Shown here: positions 45,673 through 56,527 of the stretch, one piece after another
How positions within the stretch are numbered: the first letter of the stretch is position 1
Layout of the letters: every line of letters starts with the position of its first letter
Source: Enoplolaimus lenunculus
Lineage: Eukaryota; Nematoda; Enoplea; Enoplida; Thoracostomopsidae
DNA: 64,000 bases
Reading direction: 5' to 3'
NCBI GenBank assembly: GCA_030248215.1
Contig: JASANG010003922.1
Location: forward strand, 88,501-152,500
Notes under the pieces: model-generated
Databases searched by the model: none
Told to the model about the DNA's origin: nothing
What the model saw: only the letters and a program-made list of their open reading frames with translations
Made by a program: the position numbers and the translations under genes

Positions 45673-48600
45673 ATGAGCTATATGAACCGCGTTCAAAAAG
45701 CGCCTCCAAGCATACGAGGACTCGTTTCTTTGAAGGTAATTGAATTGCACCTGCGGTAGTATTTGTTTTCGTTTTAAAGCTAAGCCAAGAGGCTTTTTAA
45801 CGCCGATTTTATTTTCAAATATTGCCGATGCCGATTCCTATATTACTGAAACACGTCACGTCACGATGCAATGACAACGCGGTGTACTGGTACCATGTCT
45901 GACTTGAGTGCTAGAGGGCCCGTGTTCGACTCACAGCGAGGCGCCCATGTCAATATAGCTATTAACTTAACAGCTGCAACAGCGGGCACATAGAGGGAGA
46001 TCGAACTTTAAGTCTGTATATTGTTAAGCGAACGCTCTACCACTGTGCCACGTAGCCCGCCTCTCCCACTATCTTATTGTCAATTAGGTAAATGCCCCAA
46101 CTTTCGCCAAGGTCGTCCCTTGACCTTCCATTCCATTTTGATTGGATACTGTGTTCAAAGCGCGACAATTTGCCTTTGCGCTCACGACGTAAACCCCGTG
46201 TCAGCTAAGGTAGGAAGAGTAGGAACCTTGACTTCAAACCTTTTAACTAAGCAACTGGAAAAGCAAAGGATCTTGAACCAAACGCACTGCCACTGCGCCA
46301 CGCAGCCCGCGTACCTGATTGCGACGACGTCATGTTCCGGTATATGTACACATACACATGTATGGCAATCTACGGTTTTTTCATACACTTACCGTGCACA
46401 TATACAGACATCTCTGTTTTGTGGGCGGTCGTCGACATTGCAGACCACAAATCCGACTACCCGACTACATAAACTTGCTGTTTACAGTTCCCATCTCGTT
46501 GGAACTATACCGTCTGTAGGATTCTGTTCGAACTTTTGCACATAGTTAAGGACCACGCCGGCAATCGATACTCGACCTTCTTGTACTCAGTCAAGTATGC
46601 TACCTGTACACCATGTCGTCACTGCAACAACTACTTGTGCCAGAATTGTATATGTGCACATGTAAAGCATTCCTTTTGCTTTCCATACACTTACTGTGCA
46701 CATATACCGACGAGTTCAATTTTGGCCGAATGTGAAACCAAATCCAAACTTTTATTGTCACCCTGATAAGGTTACTACATTATATACATCAAATCCTAAC
46801 TACCGTAAAACGGTTATATATAGTTTTTGGAATGGTTCATTTCAATTAATTTTTTCAAACGCAAATGCAAGAGACCTTACAGTTTCCTGGTCAGACGCAC
46901 TGATATGCGTAAGCAGGCAAATGATAGTATTCCAACTCATTGTTAAATAGCATTCAAAAAATCGGCAATTTTTTGTACCGATGCCGATTAATCAACACAT
47001 CCCACCCTCAAGATTTATTTGACTTTTACTTCAACCATTGTTTTCCCAGGTCGATAATATTGGCCGTCGAGTTAATGCAGATGAATTATTCAGAATGTTT
47101 GATAAATATGGGGAAATCGGCGATGTTCATATTCCTCGAGACAGGCGAACTAACGAAAGTCGTGGCTATGCATTTGTACGGTAAGAATTCTTTTGACAAT
47201 GTCAAATCAACAAAACCTATCACCAGCTACCCTGTTGGAAATTTCAAGGTCAAAAACAGGCACCCTGTGACATTTACGCGTTTACAAGCTGGGCCGCCAT
47301 AGCCTTATCGTCTAGACTTTGGCGATAATTTCAACACACGTACCATACGAATGCCTCGAGCTAAAACAATTAAACTACCGCTATGTTTGGTGGAAGTCTA
47401 ACCGATGCAGGATCGTGGACTCGCGATTCTGAGGCATCTGCCACCACTGCACACCTACCATACCAAAATTGTTAACGGCTAATTTGCCTGTTTTGTCCCA
47501 ACAGAATTAATCCATCAATCGAAACAAGTTTTTATTAGGATGTGAGGCGACAAACCCAGTTCGTACTTTACAGTTTGTTTATGGACAAAAGCTGATTCAT
47601 TTGGCCACAAAAACAATTTTTTCTCAGCAAAATGCACAGCTGTTTCAGCATTGATAATAAATTAGGAAAACATATCTTTTTCTTTGAAAAAGTGACTTCT
47701 ACTTCATCCTCAGTTACTTGAACAAATTAGGTCACAAAGTTGATCGCTTCGCTGAGGCAAACGGAGTGTTTATCAAGATTTGATCGGTTTAAAGAAACGA
47801 TCATTAAAAGTGTTCTGCTAAGAAAGTCTGTTCTGTTCCGTTCAGGAAAATTCGCTCACAATGCATTCATTAAAATCACTTCAGATTTAACAATAGAAGA
47901 GATGCCGAGGACGCCATTGATGATTTGGACCAAACTCTCGTAAACGGTCGTAGGATTGGCGTGTGTTTAGCTCGATACGGTCGGCCTGATGAATCTGGGT
48001 ATCGAGAAAGGGTTTCCAACGACGACAGGTAAGATTTTTTCTACGCGGCTCAGCTGAAACTTGACAACAAACTTTTCTGGATATTCACAATCGCTGCTAT
48101 TCAAAAACTATTCTACCAGGTATTGAAAAATTATATTTATTTGCACATGATAAGATTCTGAATTTTTGACATGATGCTCTCTTGAGGATTACATATAATA
48201 TGTACATAAGCGCGCTTTATAATTTATTGTAAACTCTTCAATTCCAGCATAGACAAGTCGTTTATCGGCGACTTGCTTGTGTTAGAAAATATAGCAGATA
48301 AACATAGAGTAAAATCTTCGAGCATTCTTTTGCGACGATGCGTTTAATTTTAAGTTATTATTATTTTACAATTTGCGTTAAGAAACAGGATCATGCAGTT
48401 GAAAATATCCTGTTTATGCCTGGTGTTTGTTCCTGAACTGAACACCATTGATTCGAGTCTCAAGTAGCACGCATAATCCTGTACTACGCAAAATATCCTG
48501 CAAATCGCTGTTTGATCGTAATTTTCGTGCTAGCTGCTCGCAGAGAAGTTCTGCAACTCGTTTCCATAGCTGTAAAACATTTTTGCTGTCCAGTGTAGCA

Positions 48601-50250
48601 ATGATGCTGAGATTGGAATTTTTCCTGTACCTGCTCACAGGGTAAGGAAAGTGTAGTTAATGGATAATTTTACTTATGTAAAAAGTGTATCCGAAACTAA
48701 CGTTAGGAATTGCAGCAGGGCTGTCTCAAACAATAGCTGTTGTTCAAGAACGTCTGAACACTTATAACAAAAACAAGCTGATAAAAGTAACTAATAGTAT
48801 TGCATTGAAAGGTTGACTTATTTTCTAAGATTCGATTAGCACCAGCTGGTTTAAGCATGCGTAACTGAATGTTACCAACATCGTCGATGATTGAACAAAC
48901 TGGCTGTGTATTGACTAACCGTCATTTTCAAGCAGTATATACGTAATAATAGTTAGGTTGTAGGAAGATTGACTTGCTTCCTGCGATTTTCTCATTCTGA
49001 TATGAATAAGAGACTACATACTTATAAATGTATACTATAGGCGGTTTATTACAAGTTGGCAGCAGACATTGTGTTTTTGCAACACAATGTACGTATGATA
49101 GAATTCAAGTAAGTAGAATATACATCAGGACTTTAAGCACTTGTTAAACGTACATGTTTTACAGTGTACACCATATATAACACAAGAGATTATAAGAGAA
49201 ACCGATATGAGAGATTTTCTCTGGTAACCGTCCTCCCCGATAAAGAGACTGTGTTTTAAGTGACAGTGTCATGTCGTAAGGTACCAAATTCTATGGCTGG
49301 TGTTTATGATGTTAACAAAGATTTCTGTAGAATCAAAAATGACTGAGCGTGTTATGAAAAAGTAAATTTTGAATGAATCTATTTGTGAAAATTGATTGAA
49401 AACATATTTTTGTCTGTGTTTTGTGTAGGGTGTGCCGATAACAAAATTTTTGCAATACCATGCCGATTCTTATTTTGAAACTTAGCCGATGCCGATGCTG
49501 ATTTCAAATTTAGTACACCATGCTTAATAAACAAATAGGATAGATACTACATTACATTATTATATGAAGATTTAAACCCTAACAATCGTAAACGATTATA
49601 ATTTTTATAAGAACGGTTAATTTCAATTAATTTTTTCAAATACAAACGCAAGGGAGATAACAATTTTCCTGTGCAGACAGACTCGTATGTGCCCAGAATT
49701 GAAATTGATAGCATTCAAACTGATTGTTATGTGCAAAAAGTATCGGCAAAGAATCGGCAATTGTTTTGCAGTGCCGATGCCGATGCCTATACTCACGAAA
49801 AGTGCCGATTATTGCCGATGCTGATTAATAGGCACATCCCCAGTTTTGTGTCTGTAACTGTTCAATAAACTGTTGTCCTGTACGTAAAAAGCGTTATATG
49901 TACTGTTTCCATATTACCTGAACAAATTAGACAAATCCGGGTATAAGATACTTCTTTTCTGGTCCCGACCACTATCATATCCGGGCTACACTATTATGTG
50001 GTGGTTTTTTGAATTAATCTTAATATTGTCAGCGTTGTTTAGGGAGCGATCACGATCGCGAAGTCCTCCGCCTCGCCGACCGAGAAGCCGCACTCGCTCA
50101 AGAAGTCGATCATATTCGCCTGCTCGTGTATCACGTGGAGGCAAACGCCGAAGTTCACATTCGCCTGCAGAAAATCGTCGTCGTCGGAGCTCCCGTTCGA
50201 TTTCTCGCGAAAAACTTGGAAGACGCCGATCACGATCGAGGTCCAGGTAA
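45673..50250 (+). CDS. SRSF2 (SC35)-like SR splicing factor
   Basis: Four exons on the plus strand: 45673-45735, 47050-47180, 47885-48028 and 50043-50250; 181 aa, phases 0, 2, 2. Family role: binds exonic enhancers through its RRM and recruits spliceosomal parts through its RS domain, in nuclear speckles. The start [20 protein letters not shown] resembles SRSF2, where a short leader ends in SLK before the RRM. RNP2 is SLKVDNI; RNP1 is RGYAFVRF; the RRM ends at VCLARYGRP. The RS domain (114-181) has about 20 RS/SR dipeptides with a PPPRRPRSR segment and is shorter than in vertebrates. The stop TAA at 50248 overlaps a good donor (AG|GTAAAG at 50247), so a longer spliced form could exist. Intron 1 contains an interrupted miniature element and SINE debris. 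Confidence 0.92.
45795..47010. mobile_element. GCCGATGCCGAT miniature element, interrupted by about 920 bp of SINE-rich DNA
   Basis: 45795-45850 (GCCGATTTTATTTTCAAA; GCCGATGCCGATTCC) aligns with the left half and 46770-47010 (TTTCAATTAATTTTTTCAAA; ATGCCGATTAATCAACACAT) with the right half of the complete copy at 49427-49845. The DNA between, about 45850-46770, is made of SINE pieces. All lies in intron 1 of the SRSF2-like gene. Confidence 0.65.
45850..46765. repeat. SINE-derived debris in mixed orientation
   Basis: A plus-strand tRNA-like head at 45870-45935 (GCGGTGTACTGGTACCATG; GTGTTCGACTC) is followed by minus-strand type 1 heads near 46030-46065 (GCTCTACCACTGTGCCACG) and 46240-46315 (CACTGCCACTGCGCCACGC), and a minus-strand type 2 piece at 46400-46710. 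No gene is present. Confidence 0.6.
49427..49845. mobile_element. GCCGATGCCGAT miniature element, complete copy
   Basis: About 419 bp with inverted ends GGGTGTGCC and GGCACATCCC, and repeated GCCGATGCCGAT near both ends. No coding capacity is evident. It lies in intron 3 of the SRSF2-like gene. A related interrupted copy is in intron 1. Confidence 0.7.
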
Positions 50251-50508
50251 AGTTTACAATGGTACTTACATCAATGTTGATTTGTATGCTCTCGTTATTG
50301 CTTTTTCATAGCCTGGCACACCAGATGAATTTTGCTATATTTAGTATTTTTGGCAGGTGAACCAAGTGAGTATTCTTGGTGTCAATGAAAAATGCATGAA
50401 AGGAATTCGTTTTGGAGCTGGAAACTTGTTCTGTGACTTGGCGGCCATTCTGTTGTAGACTAATGGCAAACGTTGACTTTTAGACACATTGTTTTCTTAA
50501 GTAGTGAT

Positions 50509-50899
50509 CAGGGTGCAACCGGAATTCCGGTTCCGGTTCCGGCATTTTTTCACCTTCCGGTTCCGGTAAATTTTTACCGGATTTAAAAATTCCGGTATTA
50601 TAATTTGGCCGTTTTCTTAACTTTGCTAATTTTTAAGAATCTCTTTTGAAAGCCACTTGTACTCCGAATATAAGCCATTGATGGTGGATTTCACTTCAGT
50701 CGATGATGAAAATCTAAAATACAACAAATAAAATAAATACCTATGTTCGACTAAGGTTATTTCACAAATAATAGAGCAAAAAATAAGATTAAAATGAAAT
50801 TTTTGGTGAAATGCATTTTTCATTTTCCGGTTCCGGTTCCGGTAAAATTTTCAAATTCCGGTTCCGGCTACGGTAAATTGTAATTCCGGTTGCACCCTG
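50509..50899 (-). mobile_element. hAT-type miniature element, CAGGGTGCAACCGG subfamily, copy 3
   Basis: 391 bp flanked by a perfect 8-bp duplication GTAGTGAT. The ends are CAGGGTGCAACCGGAATT and CCGGTTGCACCCTG. It lies 260 bp past the SRSF2-like stop and contains AATAAA words on the plus strand near 50726-50737 that could serve as that gene's polyadenylation signal. The 65-codon minus-strand frame at 50626-50823 encodes the same peptide as copy 2. Confidence 0.92.
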
Positions 50900-51426
50900 G
50901 TAGTGATATATGCTTATTGTTTATTATAGATCACAATGAAGATTTTTTGATTCGTTGTACCTGACTTTTAGAAACTTATGTGAGCCGTATGTTTGAAATG
51001 TCATTATTACGTTTGCCTGTGTTAAAAGTGCGCCTGAATGGTATAAAAATTATTGGTTGCATTTTTTCTTTATAAAAAATCTATTTCTTAAAAGGCGGTA
51101 ACATTAAGCAACGCGTAGTCCTACATGCAAATATTCAATATAGAACGGGTTTAACAACTTTATGTTAATTTATACATGGTTTTATCAATCGCCAAGATTC
51201 ATTGCGGGCACAAGAACTGGTATATGCTTTTTATTCTGACGATTTCCAACCAAATTTTAAAGAAAATGTATGTCAATTCGAATCACGTTCAGTAATATCT
51301 AAAAAGATAGCTAATGCAATGTATTACATAACGTAGTCTATCGTGAAATATTGAAGTAGAGCTCCGTATTGCTTGAGGAAATATATCTGAAGATGTAACG
51401 TGTTGTAGCCAGAAGATAGAGAAGTG

Positions 51427-51674
51427 TATAGTGATCAAAATAACGGAAACGAAAAACGAATATATCGGATGCATTGAAATTTTTTAGGTTTTGGATGAAT
51501 TTCGTAATATTTTATTTCACCCCGAAAAGTTCCAGCATATCTGTATTGAAAAATTGCGAGATATACCTGATTGAAAACTAATATTGAGCGTAAAAATAAC
51601 AAGCTTCGTTATTTCTATAACGAAACGAAACGGACACCGAATTTTACTGGAAACGGATATGCGGTTACACCCTG
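51427..51674. mobile_element. hAT-type miniature element, CAGGGTGTAAAC subfamily, truncated
   Basis: The right end reads GCGGTTACACCCTG and the interior (GTGATCAAAATAACGGAAAC; AACGAAACGAAACGG) matches the subfamily. The left terminus is missing, so no target duplication can be paired. Confidence 0.65.
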
Positions 51675-51949
51675 ATTGCAACAGTGCGTATGAAGGACGG
51701 GTGGGGTGAGTTGTGCTGTTAAGCTTTTTGTTAGCAGGAGCTGATGGCTGCTGCAATCTATGTCTGATTTGTACCTGCAGTAAATCTTTCGTGTAGTGAG
51801 ATTATTGGACTTTTTCTAGCTATTGAATTTTTGCATATGCAAAATATGAACCCGACAACCGCGTAATACGAAACTCAAACCTCAAATTACGAATTTTCTG
51901 TTCTTGCATTTATACAGCAGAGTAAAACTAAAATGTTAAATCAGGCGAG

Positions 51950-52403
51950 ATATGATGTTGATAAAATACCGGAACCGGAAAGTAAAAAATACCGGAGCCG
52001 GAACCGAATAATAAAAAGTATTTGTTACCAGAAACAAATGCAGTAGGTAGTTGGAAACATGATAAATTATGGAGTATGGCACAAATTGATAGTTTTGGCA
52101 ATACATGTCCGGACAATTTTAGGCCCATATATAGAACAGGGCCGGAGCACTAGTATAAACATATTCCTACGTTAAGAAATCCGTATTTTTTCACCAGAAT
52201 TTTCGGTATTGAAAATTTTTTCTTATTCGAAAATGTAAGAAAAATTGGCATGTTTTATCAAAAATTGTCCGACCGTGTATATATTGAAAAAATTTTCAAT
52301 TTATGCCATACTCCATAGTTTATCATACGTTTCCACCTGCTCATTTGTTTCAGGATTTTGGCACTCTAAATTGTGCGTTTACAGCATTACCGGTTGCGCC
52401 CTG
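51950..52403. mobile_element. hAT-related element with a long internal hairpin
   Basis: The right end CCGGTTGCGCCCTG resembles the CAGGGTG subfamilies, and CCGGAACCGG words lie at the left. Between them, about 52026-52092 and 52290-52355 are inverted copies sharing TATGGAGTATGGCA and AGAAACAAATG/GAAACAAATG. The left terminus is not clear. Confidence 0.5.
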
Positions 52404-53144
52404 GTATATACTAGTAGAACCATTTGTTTAATTTTCATACCATATTTTTCTTTTCAGTGGGTCATCCACGTTATACTCTCTACGCTACTGTTAAAAAGCT
52501 GTACCCACATGCGAGTCCCTATTAAATTCGTAATTGAAGTGTCCATATTTGATATCCAAAAGTCAGCTAAATCCAGCGTAGACCCACCAGACAATTGGCA
52601 GACCTGTTCAACGGCGTATACTTCGTCACCTTTTATATAGCAAATACACATGCCATTTTGTCAGTGCGTCATAGAAAGCAAAGCTGTTTTGTCCTGAGTC
52701 TGGCAGAAGGGACTCCGTTTTTTACATAAAACTGAGTCTGTTCAAGGGAGCCTGTTTAGTGAGCGAGGTATTACAATTCATCGCCTAACAACTCGTAGAC
52801 CAACAATTCGTAGAGCTCACGCTCGTGTTTAATAGCTGTGATAACACCCTTCCAAAAACAGGTTCACGCAACAGTTGCAAAATAATGAATCCAGAAAGTG
52901 AAGCTCTTTTCTTTTAGGTAAAACCTTTTTAATCGTCATATGCTTCAACCAGTGGAGATAACACGGAATCCCTCACTCAAAATTTCTTTATTTACCGTTC
53001 TTGACTATTTCGTTTGATGAGAGGTATATTAACTTAACTAAAATTATAAGCAAGCGAATATAGCGAGCAAGAAAACTTAGCATTTTTAGCAACCTGGGGA
53101 ATTTAAGGTCTGTCTAGTGTCTAAAACCATTTAGAAAATCACAG

Positions 53145-53470
53145 AAAGATAGAATTGTGTGAATAACTCGCGAGCGAAGCGAGCTATAAACCAGACATTT
53201 CAAAACTTCGTCGGTTTTTCTTTCAACCAATTAGGTGGCGGCCCCTTTAGGGGTGAGCACCCCCCAAATAGAGGTATGGGGTGTTGCTGCTCCGGCCCTG
53301 CCTTAAGGCTAATAAACTTTCTGAAGGTATTTCAAAATTCGGCAGTTTTTCTTCCAACCAATTTAGGTGGTGGCCCTTTAGGGGTGAGCACCCCCCAAAT
53401 AGAGGTATGGGGGGGTGGCTGCTCCGGCACTGCCTTAAGGCTAATAAACTTTCTGAAGGTGTTTTTATAA
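53145..53470. repeat. Two tandem copies of a GGTGAGCACCCCCCAAATAG repeat
   Basis: The units at about 53195-53325 and 53330-53465 are nearly identical over TTCAACCAATT, GGTGAGCACCCCCCAAATAG and CTGCCTTAAGGCTAATAAAC. A third, more diverged unit is at 55045-55180. A frame of about 100 codons is just translated repeat. Confidence 0.7.
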
Positions 53471-53533
53471 GCACTTGAAGAGCTGGTTCACAAGCAAGTG
53501 TATATCTTCGATTTAATTTTATTATCAGCAAAC

Positions 53534-54680
53534 CAGAGTGCGACCGGATATCCGGCTTCGGCAAAAAATCGGCATCCGGTCCCGGTATTTTTTCATGCCG
53601 GATATTTGTTTAAAAATTTGAAAAAATGAAACTAATTGACTTAGATTGACTTACTTGAATTTTTGACTATCACGCTATAGTTCTGAGCGCGTTTGTGCAG
53701 GAAATGAATCCGGCTTCCTTTTGGTATTAGGTGCATCTGTGGCTCTGCCATCCCACATTCTATTCATTTATAAGCACGCGAAAATTACACTGTCCCGGTG
53801 AATATCATATGATATTCGTTGTAATTTTGGAATATCATATGATATTCGCATAAATGTCCACTAGTATCGTGTGACATACCGTCTCTTGTACACAAAGAAC
53901 GCCTGAGAGCGGTGTGAGACTCATCTGCATGCATATCTATTAGAACTCAAGTAACTGAAACTACATTCAGTGTGGAAACCAGTTTTATATTTGCTTCAAT
54001 CTTACGGCGATTAATTCAGTTGAGAACAAGTGTAACTTCCCGTTCGAAATTTTTTCTCAGAACGTAGCTCCCATTCCAAAATTCTGGCTAGGCCTCTGGT
54101 AGCATGCCGGCCACTTTGTACTTTACGTTGCAGTTAACGTAAAGATAAGTCAAAACTAAGCTTAAGCGAAACAATAGCCTTAAATCCTAAGGTACATACA
54201 CCTCTTGTATAGTATCTTACATACACTGGATGCCCGACCGTAAAAGTAAGACGGGCCAAACAAATATTGCAACTGAACGCAACGTTATATAAACAGAATA
54301 TTAATGGAATAGGTTCATTGTTAAAGTGTTAAGCTTTGTCTCGAAAATACTTTTAATATAGGCCACGGAAGGAAGAATTGCGAGTTACGTTCTGATATCT
54401 GAATGCTGCTTAGATACTTTATTTAAGTTTTATTACTTGAATTTCAGATATTTGTGAAAATATATAATTTAATAATGTATGTGTTTGCGGTAATTTTTGA
54501 GTGAGAGGCTATTTATTTACGAAAAAACCCATAATTAGTGCGCTCAACCAGTAATTCAAACAGTACTATGATTTAATAAACCAGAATACAAACTATAAAC
54601 TTATAAAGGAATATGAGATTAAATAAACAATCGAATTAACTCTCCGGCTCCGTCAGTTTTTGGTATCCGGTCGCACCCTG
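53534..54680. mobile_element. hAT-type element, 1.15 kb, non-autonomous
   Basis: The ends CAGAGTGCGACCGGATATCC and ATCCGGTCGCACCCTG are inverted repeats, and the flanks CAGCAAAC and CAGCAATC match at 7 of 8. Subterminal CCGGATATCCGG/ATGCCGGATA words resemble the 36893-37453 element. It is the longest hAT-type copy here but carries no recognisable transposase. Confidence 0.78.
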
Positions 54681-55029
54681 CAGCAATCACTTTCGTAAAA
54701 AATTCTTCTGCTAGCAAGGGAGAGAGCAAGAATTTCTGTTATTTCCCGTATCCGGCAAAGTATTCTGAATCCTAAAAAACTGCTTTTTTCTTAAACTCAC
54801 CAAACTCTAGGATAATATCGCTCAATGCCCATCCGACTATTTTGAGACTGTGTTGTTCAGTATATGAGTGTACTATCATTCAAAACACAAAAATAAATGG
54901 TTATGCACCATCCATAATAAGGTGCGTGCAGGGTGTGGAAAAAAGTGTCAAATCCCAAAATGGAAATAGCATGACATAATTTTAGTAGATGAGTCTTTAA
55001 AATTGTATAACGAAATAACAGAAAGATAG

Positions 55030-55180
55030 AACAGTGTGAGAAACTCGCGAGCGAAGCGAGTGAGAAGCCAAACGCATTTCAAAACTTTGGCGGTTTTTGT
55101 TTCAACCGGATGTAGGATGAGGCCCCTATAGGAGTGTCTCCCCCAAATAAGGGGTATGAAGGTGGCGGCTCCGGTCCTGC
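55030..55180. repeat. Third copy of the 53.2-kb repeat
   Basis: ACTCGCGAGCGAAGCGAG, TTTCAAAACTTTGGCGG and GCGGCTCCGGTCCTGCC match the same positions in the 53145-53470 pair at about 75-80% identity. It abuts the GTCGACGAGTTGTC minisatellite. Confidence 0.6.
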
Positions 55181-55465
55181 CGACAGCTCGTTGATTCGAC
55201 AACTCGTCGACCCCGACAATTTGTCGCCCCGACAACTTTTCGCGACAGTAGTCGGAGCGACAAGTTGTCGGGGTCGACGAATTGTTGGGTCGATAACTTG
55301 TCGGGGTCGACGAGTTGTCAGGTCGACGAGTTGTCAGGTCGACGAGTTGTCCGGGCGACAAGTTGTCGAACACGACGCGTTCTCGGGGCGGAAAGTTGTC
55401 GGGGTCGACGAGATGTTGGGCGACTAAATGGTCGACAAGCTGTGGGGCGACGAATTGTCGTAAAT
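55180..55465. repeat. GTCGACGAGTTGTC minisatellite with inverted left end
   Basis: About 14 imperfect units of 16-18 bp (GTTGTCGGGGTCGACGA). The units to the left of about 55240 run in the opposite orientation (ACAACTCGTCGACCCCG), so the array is partly a foldback. The GTCGAC core is palindromic. Confidence 0.7.
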
Positions 55466-55604
55466 TCGTTTAGCGGTTATACAAAGTCTGTCCGATGAAA
55501 CTCTTTTGTCAGACACTGTGTCCAAACAGTGTCCACACATTGTCCCTACTCTCTCCGAAGGTACTATACTACTGCCAAAACACACTAGTGCGCCATTCAC
55601 TTTA

Positions 55605-55795
55605 GTTTAGGTGTAAGTGGAACCAAAAGTTATTTAGGGCTACCCTAACACTTAGCACAAAATTTTACGCGCCAAGTGTTAGGGTAACCCTAACATGTTT
55701 TCGTCTTGGGGTTACCCTAGCACTTGGCATGCAGAACTATGTGCCAATTGTTAGGGTAGCCCTAAACCATTTTTGGTTCCCCTTACACGTAAATT
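55605..55795. mobile_element. Near-palindromic miniature element with TTAGGG words
   Basis: The arms GTGTAAGTGGAACCAAAAGT and, inverted, GTGTAAGGGGAACCAAAAAT continue inward as TTTAGGGCTACCCTAACA. The centre holds GTTAGGGTAACCCTAAC. The arms run almost the full length, leaving little loop. No coding capacity. Confidence 0.7.
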
Positions 55796-55799
55796 AAAG

Positions 55800-56527
55800 G
55801 TTATGGCGCATAGCTTAGATGCTCGCTGTTAAGTCCTAATATAAAAAACATTTTGTATCAACATTGCAGCTCAGGGTGTGGACTGTTTTACAGTTGTGTA
55901 GACAGTATATTGTGGATGACCATTATTTTGATCATCATTTAATAACGCTCAGGTGTATATTTGTTCCGTATATACCCTGCTGGTAAAATAAAACAGACTA
56001 TCTTACAACGTATGCTTATGAATTACGCTACACAGTGTGCCAATTCATTATATGCGCAATATTCAAGATAACGTTTCACTACACATTATTCAATTTATCT
56101 CATAGTTGAGCTATCGTCGAGTGTTGTAAATTAAAAGATATTTGCTCTGCCATGTATCTCAAGAGCATTATTGTAAAACATTGAATCAATTGTTTTTTGT
56201 TTGGTTCACTGCTCTACGCATTGGGTTCTGACACTTAGAGTCGATTTGTCGACTAGATGTAACACGAAAATTATTTTATAGTGTGTTGTGACGTTTTGGG
56301 GATTTATCCGCCGGTATAATTACATGTTTTCGGTTTTGGGCCGATTTGAAATAGGTTTAGCCACATTAGCATTTTATGACAATAGCTTCTGTATATTGTA
56401 AAATTATAGTGTAGCATATAAATCACCGATAGCCGAAAATTTTCAGACTGTCGAATAAAAGCTGTTACGAGTCTCAAAACAACGACCATAATGTTTTGTT
56501 TGAGTAAAGCCAGAGCTATCGCGATGC
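55800..56527. other. Gene-free stretch before the satellite
   Basis: AT-rich sequence with no gene or element recognised. Confidence 0.35.

Noticed and set aside
46021-46545. 174-codon plus-strand frame
   Set aside because: It runs across inverted SINE debris within an intron and matches no family.
53159-53564. About 100-codon frames on both strands
   Set aside because: They are translations of the tandem GGTGAGCACCCCCC repeat.
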